A stretch of DNA of 64,000 nt from positions 211,578-275,577 of the forward strand of contig NZ_LQQA01000009.1 in NCBI RefSeq assembly GCF_002101965.1, written 5' to 3'. Position 1 is the stretch's first letter. Every line of letters starts with the position of its first letter. Origin of the DNA: Mycolicibacterium wolinskyi (GTDB taxonomy: Bacteria; Actinomycetota; Actinomycetes; Mycobacteriales; Mycobacteriaceae). The position numbers and the translations under genes were made by a program. This document shows, one piece after another, positions 24,152-32,064 of the stretch. A model generated the notes under the pieces. That model ran no database searches, was not told where the DNA came from, and was given only the letters and a program-made list of their open reading frames with translations.

Positions 24152-25473
24152 GGTGCCATCGTGGCACGTCGCTCGTCGGTCGCGGGTTCCACACCGGGCA
24201 ACGGGCGCGCCGCACTTTCGCGCAGCGTGAGTACGGTGGCGACCGAGACGATCGCGGCGGCGATCAGATAGAGCGCGGGCGCAAGATGATTGCCGGTCGC
24301 GGCCGTCAGCCAGGTGACGACGTACGGTGTGGTGCCGCCGAACGCCGCGACGGCGATGTTGTAGCCGATCGAGAAGCCGCTGTAGCGGACCCGGGTCGCG
24401 AACAGTTCAACCCCGGCCGTCACCGCCGTCGCCACGTACACGGATTCGATCGCGGCCAGCAGGCAGTGCCCGACGATCGCCGCCACGACCGAGCCCGAAT
24501 TCATCAGCAGGAACAGCGGATACGCGAACACCGTGAAGCCGACCGAACCGGCGATCAGCAGCGGCTTGCGCCCGATGCGGTCCGACAGCGCCGCGAGCGG
24601 CAAGATCAGAATGAGCGCGGTCAGGCTGGCGAGCGTGATCGAGACGAACGACTCGGTCTTGCTGAACTGCAGGGTCTTGATGAAGTGGGTCGGCACGAAC
24701 GTGAACACGACGTAGTAGCCGACGTTGAAGACGATGAACATGCCGATGACTTGGAGTATCGGCTTGCGTGCAGTCCGGACCGCTTCGCGCAGTGGGGATT
24801 TGGCGACCCGGTCCGATTTGTCGAGTTTGGTGAACTCCGGGGTGTCGTCGAGTCGCAGCCGGATGTAGAGGCCGACCAATCCGAGCGGTGCGGCGATCAG
24901 GAACGGGATTCGCCATCCGTAGCTGTCCATGGCCTCGGGTGACAGTGACGCCGCCAGCAGCGTGACGGTGATCGAGCCGAGCAGGAAACCGAGCACACCC
25001 GACCATGCGATGAACGTGACCGTGAGGCCGCGTCGGCGTTCCGTGGCGTACTCGGCGAGATAGACTGCGCCACCGCCATATTCACCGCCGGCCGAGAATC
25101 CCTGCAGGCAGCGCAGCAGCAACAGCAGCAGTGGCGCGGCGACACCGATCGTGGCGTAGCTGGGCAGCAGGCCGATGCCGAGCGTGGCCGCCGACATCAG
25201 CAGGATGACCACGGCCAGCACGCGCTGGCGGCCCAGGCGATCGCCGAGCGGGCCGAACACGAATCCGCCGAGCGGGCGCATGAAGAACGCCGCGGCGAAG
25301 ATCGCGAACGTGTTCAGCAGAGCGGCCGTCTCGTTGCCGGTCGGGAAGAAGTTGGCGGCGATGTACGTCGCCAGAAAGCCGTAGATGGCGAAGTCGAACC
25401 ATTCCACGGCGTTGCCGATGGATGCGCCCGTGATGGCCTTGCGGACCGCGGCCTCGTTCCCGGTGGCTGTCAC
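24148..25473 (-). CDS. MHS-family MFS transporter
   Basis: A 441-residue permease with [16 protein letters not shown] in helix 1, [12 protein letters not shown] between helices 2 and 3, [15 protein letters not shown] in helix 4, and LDDTPEF in the central loop, like proline/betaine or organic-acid symporters of the ProP/ShiA group. GTG start at 25473. It shares promoter architecture with the P450 gene and is coupled to lacI, so it probably imports the inducer or substrate of the P450 pathway. Confidence 0.9.
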   Translation of the reverse strand: MTATGNEAAVRKAITGASIGNAVEWFDFAIYGFLATYIAANFFPTGNETAALLNTFAIFAAAFFMRPLGGFVFGPLGDRLGRQRVLAVVILLMSAATLGIGLLPSYATIGVAAPLLLLLLRCLQGFSAGGEYGGGAVYLAEYATERRRGLTVTFIAWSGVLGFLLGSITVTLLAASLSPEAMDSYGWRIPFLIAAPLGLVGLYIRLRLDDTPEFTKLDKSDRVAKSPLREAVRTARKPILQVIGMFIVFNVGYYVVFTFVPTHFIKTLQFSKTESFVSITLASLTALILILPLAALSDRIGRKPLLIAGSVGFTVFAYPLFLLMNSGSVVAAIVGHCLLAAIESVYVATAVTAGVELFATRVRYSGFSIGYNIAVAAFGGTTPYVVTWLTAATGNHLAPALYLIAAAIVSVATVLTLRESAARPLPGVEPATDERRATMAP

Positions 25474-25518
25474 AGAAACCCGCCTCTCGTGATGCGAGAA
25501 GGGAGTTTACCGGTTTGG

Positions 25519-25530
25519 TTATGCGCGTAA
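25519..25530. promoter_or_regulatory. LacI-type operator in the transporter-lacI promoter
   Basis: A second copy of TTATGCGCGTAA, 46 nt upstream of the GTG start. The flanking sequence also matches the P450 promoter: GGAGTTTAC at 25502-25510 corresponds to 23098-23106, and both start codons are the G of GTGACAG. Same orientation and nearly the same distance argue for co-regulation. Confidence 0.65.
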
Positions 25531-25561
25531 GCGGCTTCGGGCGGTTGACTTGTGGCGCCAC

Positions 25562-25609
25562 TGTCACGCTGGAGTGGCATTCGGCTTCGACAGCCACTCC
25601 AGCGTGACA
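25562..25609. terminator. Strong 17-bp-stem hairpin downstream of ahpCD
   Basis: TGTCACGCTGGAGTGGC (25562-25578) and its exact reverse complement (25593-25609) flank a 14-nt loop. It lies 31 nt after the ahpD stop on the minus strand and upstream of the next promoter. No clear U-tract follows, as is common for mycobacterial terminators. Most likely it terminates ahpCD transcription; it could also be a member of a dispersed palindromic repeat. Confidence 0.6.
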
Positions 25610-25639
25610 AACGTGGGCAATCCTGGGCGCGGGCGCCGG

Positions 25640-26173
25640 TCAGACCGCCGCGAGCGTCTCCGCGGTGAGGAGCGCCTGGGCGACACCCGAGACGATCGAC
25701 GCCAGGCGAATGGCCTCGAAGATCGTCGATCGGGACACCTCGGCGTCGCGCAGCACGGTCTCGTGTGCGGCCAGGCAATGCCCGCAGCCGTTGATCGCCG
25801 ACACCGCGAGCGACCACAGCTCGAAATCGGCCTTCTCGACGCCGGGATTGGCGATGATGTTCATCCGCAGACCGGCCCGCAGATCGTCGTAGCGACCGTC
25901 CAACTGGCCCTTGGTGCGGTAGAAGACGTTGTTCATCCCCATGATCGAGGCCGCGCCGAGTGCGGCGTGGTAGGCCTCCGCGCTGAGCACGTCGAGTGCG
26001 TCCTCGGAGATCTCGCGCAGCAACTGCTGGGACTTGGTCGCGGCGGCCGTCGCCACCAACGCACCCCACAGCTGCTGTTCGGTCAGCTCGGTCGACTTGA
26101 CGATGCTGCCGAAGTTGAGCTTGAGATCCTTCGCGTACTCCGGGAGCGCTTCTTTGATGTTGTCGATGCTCAT
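25640..26173 (-). CDS. ahpD: Alkyl hydroperoxidase D (AhpD)
   Basis: A 177-residue all-helical protein, full length for AhpD. The catalytic CxxC and proton-relay histidine are in [13 protein letters not shown] (about residues 128-140). AhpD reduces AhpC in the mycobacterial peroxide defence and is itself reduced through lipoylated SucB and Lpd. The ATG at 26173 ([15 protein letters not shown]) is 2 nt after the ahpC stop, so the two are one operon. The longer in-frame extension overlaps ahpC and is rejected. Confidence 0.97.
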   Translation of the reverse strand: MSIDNIKEALPEYAKDLKLNFGSIVKSTELTEQQLWGALVATAAATKSQQLLREISEDALDVLSAEAYHAALGAASIMGMNNVFYRTKGQLDGRYDDLRAGLRMNIIANPGVEKADFELWSLAVSAINGCGHCLAAHETVLRDAEVSRSTIFEAIRLASIVSGVAQALLTAETLAAV

Positions 26174-26175
26174 CG

Positions 26176-26763
26176 TCAGACCGCCTCGGCCAGAAGCTCG
26201 CCGGCCTTGATCGTCGGATCGCCCTTCTTCCAGTTGCACGCGCACAGCTCGTCGGACTGCAGAGCGTCGAGTACACGCAGCACCTCGTCGACGTTGCGGC
26301 CCACCGAACCGGCCGTCACGGACACGAACTGCACCTCGTTGTTGGGGTCGACGATGAAGGTCGCCCGGTCGGCGACGCCGTCGGCATTGAGAACGCCGGT
26401 CGCAAGCGCGAGTTCACGCTTGAGATCCGAAGCCATCGGGAAGGGCAGCTTCTTGAGGTCCCCATGCTGAGCGCGCCACTGGAAATGCACGAACTCGTTG
26501 TCGATCGACACACCGATGACCTTGGCGTCGCGGTCCTCGAAGTCGTCGTTCAGCTTGCCGAACGCGGCGATCTCCGTCGGGCACACGAACGTGAAGTCCT
26601 TGGGCCAGAAGAAGATGATGCGCCACTTGCCGTCGTGGTCCTTGTCGGTCACGCGGGTGAAGTAGTCGTCGGGCTGCTTGGCGTCGACCTCGGAGAGATC
26701 CCCACCGATGACGGCGGTCAGGTCATATTCCGGAAACTGAGCACCAATCGACAAAATTGCCAT
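26176..26763 (-). CDS. ahpC: Alkyl hydroperoxide reductase, peroxiredoxin AhpC
   Basis: A 195-residue peroxiredoxin. The peroxidatic cysteine is in DFTFVCPTE (about residue 61), with a resolving region LCACNW (Cys174/176-like) as in M. tuberculosis AhpC, which uses three cysteines. It reduces hydrogen peroxide, alkyl peroxides and peroxynitrite in the cytosol. The start [15 protein letters not shown] at 26763 fits the family. A perfect 19-bp palindrome lies 25 nt upstream; no oxyR homologue is adjacent in this window. Confidence 0.97.
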   Translation of the reverse strand: MAILSIGAQFPEYDLTAVIGGDLSEVDAKQPDDYFTRVTDKDHDGKWRIIFFWPKDFTFVCPTEIAAFGKLNDDFEDRDAKVIGVSIDNEFVHFQWRAQHGDLKKLPFPMASDLKRELALATGVLNADGVADRATFIVDPNNEVQFVSVTAGSVGRNVDEVLRVLDALQSDELCACNWKKGDPTIKAGELLAEAV

Positions 26764-26788
26764 CGCAACATATCCCATCGTCTCGATT

Positions 26789-26807
26789 TTCTGGAATCAT
26801 TCCAGAA
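26789..26807. promoter_or_regulatory. Perfect 19-bp palindrome in the ahpC promoter
   Basis: TTCTGGAAT-C-ATTCCAGAA is symmetric around one base, the layout of Fur-family (7-1-7) boxes such as TGATAATNATTATCA-like sites, although the sequence differs from the known mycobacterial FurA and Zur sites. It lies 25-43 nt upstream of the ahpC start codon. A peroxide- or metal-sensing repressor is the most likely ligand. Confidence 0.6.
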
Positions 26808-27043
26808 TTTACGATCTTGATTCTGGCTGGTGAAGGGCGGTTGTGGCAACCGAATAGAGCCGTGATTGTCCGCACAAACCGATCAGCGTGCGCTCGGCGT
26901 CACGACGCGAACCGTGATGTCGCCGGAGACGACGAGATCAGGGAGCGAGCCGGGACACAAGCTCGTCGAAAATGTTCATACCGGTGTCATTGTCGCCGCT
27001 GTCGAATGCCGGACACCGGCGCGAGCGGGTAGAACTGGCATGG

Positions 27044-28507
27044 GTGAACGCAGGGAAGGCGGATCAGTTGGGGCGGCTTTGCTGGTGGGTCAGCCTGGCG
27101 TGTTGTGCGGTCCTGCTGGCGGGGTGCGGCAGCGGCACAGTGGTTCAGGGTAAAGCGACCTCGATGTTGTTCGATCCCAACCGTGTCGGCGGATTGCCGG
27201 TGACCGAGGGCCACAGCGGGGTCCGTCCCGCTGCGCCGGCGCCGGCCCGTAGCGCCGAGAACACCGACGGGGGCCAGATCGACAATCTGGCTCTGCTCGC
27301 GATCGACGACATCGAAGACTTCTGGTCGCAGAACTACGGAGGCGGCTCGCTGTTCGGCGAGTTCACGCCCGTCGAGCGCCTGGTGTCGTTCAACTCCGAT
27401 CAAGAGCCGGGGCTGGAGATCTGCGGCCAGAACACGTTGGGGCTGACGAATGCGTTCTATTGCACGAACGCCGACGTGATGGCGTGGGACCGCGGTGTGG
27501 CCATCCCGGTCGCGGCACAGTATTTCGGCCAGATGGGCGTCGTCGGCGTGATGGCCCACGAGTACGGCCACGCCGTTCAGCACCAGGCCAGACTCGTCGA
27601 CCCCTCGACGCCCGTGCTGGTGTCCGAGCAGCAGGCCGACTGCTTCGCGGGGGTGTATCTGCGCTGGGTCGCGGCGGGGAACTCACCGCGCTTCGAGTTG
27701 AGCACCGGCGACGGACTCAACCACGTGCTCGCGGGCCTGATCTACATCCGCGACCCGTTGATGACGCAACTCAACGCGGTCATGACCGGCAACGAACACG
27801 GGTCGGCACTCGACCGCGTCAGCGCGTTCCAGATCGGGTTCAGCGGCAACGTCGACCAATGCGCGGCGATCGACATGACCGAGATCAAGAAGCGGCGCGG
27901 AGACCTCCCGAAGTTCCTCGACTCGGAGTTCTTCGGCCAGACGCAGTCCGGCAACACCACGATCACCACCGACCTGCTCACCGATCTGATGGAGGTGCTC
28001 GGGCAGATCTATGCTCCGGCCACTCCGCCGAAGCTGAGCACCGAACCCGCCGAATGCCCCGACGCCAAACCCTCGCCGCCGGCGTCGTACTGCCCGTCGA
28101 CCAACACCATCACGGTGGATCCGCCTGGCCTGAAAGCCCTCGGCGAGGCCAAGAACGAAAACGACGAACAGGAACTGCTGCAGGGTGACAACACCGCGAT
28201 ATCGGTGCTGACGTCGCGCTATGCGCTCGCCGTACAGCACCAGAAAGGGCTCGCGATCGATACGCCGGTGTCGGCCATGCGCACCGGATGTCTGACGGGC
28301 GTGGCGCAGGCCAGGATGGCCGAACCCGACCAGGCGATCCGGCTGTCCGCCGGCGACACCGACGAGGCGATCAGCGGCCTGCTCACCAATGGGCTGGCCG
28401 CCAGTGATGTCAACGGCGCGCTCCTGGGTGCCGGGTTCAGCCGGATCCTCGCGTATCGGTCCGGCCTGCAAGGTGACGACGCCCAGTGCTACCAGCGGTT
28501 CCCGTGA
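27044..28507 (+). CDS. LpqM-like lipoprotein with neutral zinc metalloprotease motif
   Basis: About 487 residues from a GTG at 27044 (start uncertain; no strong ribosome site). A signal peptide ends in the lipobox VLLAGC, so it is an exported lipoprotein. The motif VMAHEYGHAVQHQ holds the HExxH zinc site, and VSEQQADCFAGVYLRW supplies the downstream Glu/Asp ligands seen in this putative neutral zinc peptidase family. Related to LpqM, reported to be needed for DNA transfer in M. smegmatis donors. A paralogue with the same layout lies at 44527-45969. Confidence 0.8.
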   Translation: MNAGKADQLGRLCWWVSLACCAVLLAGCGSGTVVQGKATSMLFDPNRVGGLPVTEGHSGVRPAAPAPARSAENTDGGQIDNLALLAIDDIEDFWSQNYGGGSLFGEFTPVERLVSFNSDQEPGLEICGQNTLGLTNAFYCTNADVMAWDRGVAIPVAAQYFGQMGVVGVMAHEYGHAVQHQARLVDPSTPVLVSEQQADCFAGVYLRWVAAGNSPRFELSTGDGLNHVLAGLIYIRDPLMTQLNAVMTGNEHGSALDRVSAFQIGFSGNVDQCAAIDMTEIKKRRGDLPKFLDSEFFGQTQSGNTTITTDLLTDLMEVLGQIYAPATPPKLSTEPAECPDAKPSPPASYCPSTNTITVDPPGLKALGEAKNENDEQELLQGDNTAISVLTSRYALAVQHQKGLAIDTPVSAMRTGCLTGVAQARMAEPDQAIRLSAGDTDEAISGLLTNGLAASDVNGALLGAGFSRILAYRSGLQGDDAQCYQRFP

Positions 28508-28526
28508 GCGCGGCGGAGGAGAAACG

Positions 28527-29057
28527 ATGAGCGGTCCCGAGCAGCCCTGGTGGGTCAGGCCGGGCGGCGCACCGCCGCCAGGCGCCCCGGCGGATCGCCC
28601 GCCGGCGTGGCAACCGCCGCGACCAGCCGGCCACCGACCGCAGCACGCCGCACCGCGGCCCGCCCCTCGGCCGCCTGCGCCGGTCCCTCCCCCACCGCAG
28701 CACCCGGTTCGCACGCCGCCGCGCGGCCGTTCGCGTCGCTGGCTCATCGCCGGGGCCGCGGTAGGCGCAGTCGTGCTCGTCGCCGTCGGGCTGGCGGTCT
28801 GGCAGTTGGGCGAGTCGAGCGGTACGCGCCTCGACGTCCGACAAGCGGAAGCCGGCGTCGCCGAGATCCTGTCGAACCCGATCCACGGGTACGGGGCCAA
28901 CGACGTGGCAGCCGTCGCGTGCAACAACGGCCGCAACCCGGAAGTGAAGGTCGGCGCCACCTTCACGTGCGCGGTGGACATCAACGCCACCGTGCGGCAG
29001 GTGACCGTCGAATTCACCGACGACAGCGGCACCTATGCCGTTGACGGGCCGCGATAG
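28527..29057 (+). CDS. Proline-rich single-pass membrane protein with DUF4333 domain
   Basis: A 176-residue protein. Residues 1-70 are cytosolic and proline-rich (WWVRPGGAPPPGAPADRPP), residues about 73-92 form one membrane helix (WLIAGAAVGAVVLVAVGLAV), and the exterior part has two cysteines (VACNNGR, FTCAVDI), as in the DUF4333 domain of mycobacterial cell-envelope proteins. The ATG follows GCGGAGGAG. It lies 19 nt after the lipoprotein gene, so the two are probably co-transcribed. Function unknown. Confidence 0.85.
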   Translation: MSGPEQPWWVRPGGAPPPGAPADRPPAWQPPRPAGHRPQHAAPRPAPRPPAPVPPPPQHPVRTPPRGRSRRWLIAGAAVGAVVLVAVGLAVWQLGESSGTRLDVRQAEAGVAEILSNPIHGYGANDVAAVACNNGRNPEVKVGATFTCAVDINATVRQVTVEFTDDSGTYAVDGPR

Positions 29058-29098
29058 CGCCTCAATCTGTAATCAAGATCACAAATACGCCGAGGCAG

Positions 29099-29110
29099 TG
29101 ACAACTGTCA
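29099..29110. promoter_or_regulatory. Short palindrome upstream of the fatty acyl-AMP ligase
   Basis: TGACAACTGTCA (5-nt arms, 2-nt spacer) lies 49 nt upstream of the start codon in the 102-nt intergenic space. It may be an operator half of a regulator, but only one copy is present and no neighbouring regulator is coupled. Confidence 0.3.
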
Positions 29111-29159
29111 TGCCGCTCCGGTTCCTTGGATACTTAGCACCACTACTAGTGTCTGTGCT

Positions 29160-30983
29160 ATGGGTCGGGATGCCTTGGGTAACACTGCCGTTGAGTCCAG
29201 CATTGAGGACTATGTCAATGCCGACGGCACCATCGTGGTGCCCGACGGCGTGACGCTGACGTCGTTCCTGGATCGGAATCGCGCGAGGTTCGGCGATGCA
29301 CCGTCGTACCGCTTCGTGGATTACTCGACCGATCCCGACGGGCGCGTGATCGAGCTCAGCTGGAACGGACTGTGGTCGCAGGTGTGCTCGGTGGGTGCAC
29401 GCCTGCAGCAGGTCACCTCTCCCGGCGACCGGGTGGCGATTCTCGCGCCGCAGGGCGTCGATTACGTGTCGGCGTTCTTCGCCGCCGTGCACGCCGGAAA
29501 CGTCGCCGTCCCGCTGTTCGCGCCGAGCCTTGCCGGCCATGCCGAACGGCTGGCCGCCGTGCTCGCCGACGCCAAGCCGACCGTGGTGTTGACGACGACC
29601 GCCGCGTCGGAGTCGGTCCGCAATTTCCTGCGCACCCTGCCCGCTGCGGAGCGGCCACGCATGATCGCGGTGGACGCGGTTCCGGATTCACTCGCACCGA
29701 TGTTCACCGAGGTCGCCCGCGACACCGACGACATCGCCTATCTGCAGTACACATCGGGTTCGACCCGTACCCCGGCCGGCGTGGAGATCACCCACCGCAA
29801 TGTGTGCACCAACGTGATCCAGATGATTCTCGCCGGCGACCTCGAGATGGGCATCCGCGGCGTGAGCTGGCTGCCGCTGTATCACGACATGGGCTTGATC
29901 ATGATCATGTTCCCGGCACTGTGCGGCAACCACATCACCCTGATGGACCCCATGGCGTTCGTGCGCAGGCCCTACCGCTGGATCAAACGCCTCGCCGAGG
30001 AGGCCGCGACCGGGCCGACCCTGGCCGCGGCGCCGAACTTCGCATTCGAACTGTGCGCACAACGCGGGCTGCCCCCGAAGGGCGAGTCGATCGACTTGAG
30101 CAATGTCGTCACGCTGCTCAACGGGTCCGAACCGGTGACCATGTCCTCGATCGAGGAGTTCACGACCGCGTTCGCCCCATACGGGCTGCCCGCGACGACC
30201 GTCAAACCGTCCTACGGCATGGCCGAGGCCACGCTGTCGGTGGCCAGCATCGCCCCGCACGAGACCGCCAGCGTCATCTACCTGGATCGCGAGCAGCTCA
30301 ACGCCGGGCAGGCCATCATCGTCGACGCGAGCGCCGAGGGTGCGGTCGCGCACGTGTCGTGCGGCCGCGCGATCCCCAACCAATGGGTCGTGATCGCCGG
30401 GCCCGATGGCGACGAGATGGCCGACGGCACGGTCGGAGAGATCTGGCTGCACGGCAACAACGTCGGCCGCGGCTACTTCGGCCGCCCCGATGAGTCACAG
30501 CGAGTGTTCGGTAACAAGCTGCAGACCCGCCTCGAGACGGGCAGCCACGCCGAAGGCGTCGGCGACGACGGATTGTGGTTGGCCACCGGCGATCTGGGTG
30601 TCTACGTCGACGGCGACCTGTACGTGACCGGCCGGATCAAAGACATGATCATCATCGACGGCCGCAACCACTACCCCACCGACATCGAGACCACGGTCAG
30701 CCTGTCATCGCGTGCGGTGCGCTCGGGATACGTCGCGGCCTTCTCGGTACCCGGCGAGCGCGGTGAGCAACTAGTGGTCGTCGCCGAGCGCGCGGCGGGC
30801 GCGGGCCGCGCCGAGCCCGGGCCGATCGTCGACGCGATCCGGTCCGCGGTGTCGCGTCAACACCAGGTACGGGTCGCCGACGTGCGGATGGTCGCGGCCG
30901 GTGTCATCCCGCGCACCACGAGCGGGAAACTCGCGCGCAACGCGTGCCGGAACGAGTATCTGGCCGGCGAGTTCGACCGGTAG
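29160..30983 (+). CDS. Fatty acyl-AMP ligase (FadD32-related)
   Basis: A 607-residue ANL protein resembling FadD32 of mycolic acid synthesis along its length: LQYTSGSTRTPAGVEITH (adenylation P-loop), SWLPLYHDMGLI, VKPSYGMAEATL, WLATGDLG and RIKDMIIIDGRNHYP. The family-specific insertion that prevents CoA binding and yields acyl-adenylates for polyketide synthases appears present. No polyketide synthase is adjacent, so it is a solo paralogue rather than FadD32 itself. It would supply an activated fatty acid to an unlinked carrier or lipid pathway. Confidence 0.85.
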   Translation: MGRDALGNTAVESSIEDYVNADGTIVVPDGVTLTSFLDRNRARFGDAPSYRFVDYSTDPDGRVIELSWNGLWSQVCSVGARLQQVTSPGDRVAILAPQGVDYVSAFFAAVHAGNVAVPLFAPSLAGHAERLAAVLADAKPTVVLTTTAASESVRNFLRTLPAAERPRMIAVDAVPDSLAPMFTEVARDTDDIAYLQYTSGSTRTPAGVEITHRNVCTNVIQMILAGDLEMGIRGVSWLPLYHDMGLIMIMFPALCGNHITLMDPMAFVRRPYRWIKRLAEEAATGPTLAAAPNFAFELCAQRGLPPKGESIDLSNVVTLLNGSEPVTMSSIEEFTTAFAPYGLPATTVKPSYGMAEATLSVASIAPHETASVIYLDREQLNAGQAIIVDASAEGAVAHVSCGRAIPNQWVVIAGPDGDEMADGTVGEIWLHGNNVGRGYFGRPDESQRVFGNKLQTRLETGSHAEGVGDDGLWLATGDLGVYVDGDLYVTGRIKDMIIIDGRNHYPTDIETTVSLSSRAVRSGYVAAFSVPGERGEQLVVVAERAAGAGRAEPGPIVDAIRSAVSRQHQVRVADVRMVAAGVIPRTTSGKLARNACRNEYLAGEFDR

Positions 30984-31086
30984 GTTTTTGGGCCGGGTCG
31001 ACGGCCATCCCGACTCGGCCGATCGGGAAAACACCGGGTTGCCGCGACCGATGCCGCATTCGTGCCGCACACTCCTTGACGTGACG

Positions 31087-31836
31087 ATGCAGCAACGGCG
31101 CCTCGACAATTGGGAACACCGCGCCGAGTGGCCGCTTGCGGCGGTGGCCGCGGTGTTCTTGGCGGCGTACACGATCGAGGTCCTCGTTCAGCCCCACGGG
31201 CTGGCCGCTCGTGCCATCAACATGGCGACTCTCCTCACGTGGGCGGTGTTCACCGCCGACTACGTCGCCAGGCTCTACCTGGCGCCCGACCGCAAGCAAT
31301 GGTTCGTGACGCACCTGTTCGACCTCATGATCGTCCTGTTGCCGTTGCTGCGGCCGCTGCGGCTGTTGCGTCTCATCGTGCTCATCAGCGTGCTGCAGAA
31401 AGCCGTCGGCAACGCCATCCGCGGCAAGGTCGTCCTGTACACGATCTCGGGCGCGGTCCTACTTGTGTACGTTGCATCGCTGGCCGTCCTGCAGGCCGAG
31501 CGCGGGGCACCCGACGCCCACATCACCGACTTCGGTGACGCGGTCTGGTGGGCGATCACGACGATCACGACGGTCGGCTACGGCGACATGTATCCGGTCA
31601 CGACGACGGGTCGAGTCATCGCGGCGCTGTTGATGATCGGTGGGATCAGCCTGGTCGGCTCGATCACCGCGACGATCGCGTCGTGGATCGTGCAGAGTGT
31701 CACGGTCGACGAAACCGCCACCGCCGCGGCCACAGCCGCCCACATCAATCAGCTCCGAGCCGAGATCGCGTCACTGCGGGAGGAATTGCGGGGCGCGCCG
31801 GTCATCGACGGCTCCGGACACCAGTACCGGTCTTGA
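31087..31836 (+). CDS. Voltage-gated-type potassium channel
   Basis: About 249 residues (ATG at 31087; a GTG two codons upstream is possible). Six membrane segments are visible. The S4-like helix has regularly spaced arginines (LLRPLRLLRLIVLISVLQK), and the pore loop carries the potassium selectivity filter TTVGYGDMYPVT. The C-terminal tail is a short coiled coil (HINQLRAEIASLREELRG) that may hold the tetramer together. No ligand-binding (RCK) domain is present. An inner-membrane K+ channel of the KvAP/VIC type. Confidence 0.92.
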   Translation: MQQRRLDNWEHRAEWPLAAVAAVFLAAYTIEVLVQPHGLAARAINMATLLTWAVFTADYVARLYLAPDRKQWFVTHLFDLMIVLLPLLRPLRLLRLIVLISVLQKAVGNAIRGKVVLYTISGAVLLVYVASLAVLQAERGAPDAHITDFGDAVWWAITTITTVGYGDMYPVTTTGRVIAALLMIGGISLVGSITATIASWIVQSVTVDETATAAATAAHINQLRAEIASLREELRGAPVIDGSGHQYRS

Positions 31837-31842
31837 AAACCT

Positions 31843-31860
31843 GATATCGCATGCGATATC
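31843..31860. terminator. 18-bp perfect palindrome between channel and tRNA genes
   Basis: GATATCGCATGCGATATC reads the same on both strands. On the minus strand it follows the tRNA gene and is followed by AGGTTTTC, so it may act as a tRNA terminator; it also directly follows the channel stop codon, so a bidirectional terminator is plausible. A binding or recombination site next to the tRNA cannot be excluded. Confidence 0.4.
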
Positions 31861-31887
31861 GCGTTTGCGAGGCACATGCGACTTGAG

Positions 31888-31969
31888 TGCGCGAGGGGGG
31901 ACTCGAACCCCCACGCCCTAGGGCAATGGAACCTAAATCCATCTCGTCTGCCAGTTCCGACACTCGCGC
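31888..31969 (-). tRNA. tRNA-Leu (anticodon UAG)
   Basis: Reading the minus strand, GCGCGAG at the 5' end pairs with CTCGCGC at the 3' end (followed by discriminator A). The anticodon arm is ATGGA-TTTAGGT-TCCAT with anticodon TAG in the loop. A long variable arm (class II) and a T-arm GGGGG-TTCGAGT-CCCCC follow, as expected for leucine tRNAs. It reads CUA and related leucine codons. CCA is not encoded. Confidence 0.95.
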
Positions 31970-32064
31970 GCAAGCCCGTCAAGCTTAGCGTCCCACCGCG
32001 CTGCCTGACCTGTCGGTGTCTCTGGTTAACGTCAGCACACCAGCATCCGCCGAAAGGAGGCGTT

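Noticed and set aside
26808..27043. Small gene between ahpC and the lipoprotein gene
   Set aside because: Short open frames exist in several phases, but none has a ribosome site plus coherent codon usage; the region most likely holds the two divergent promoters.
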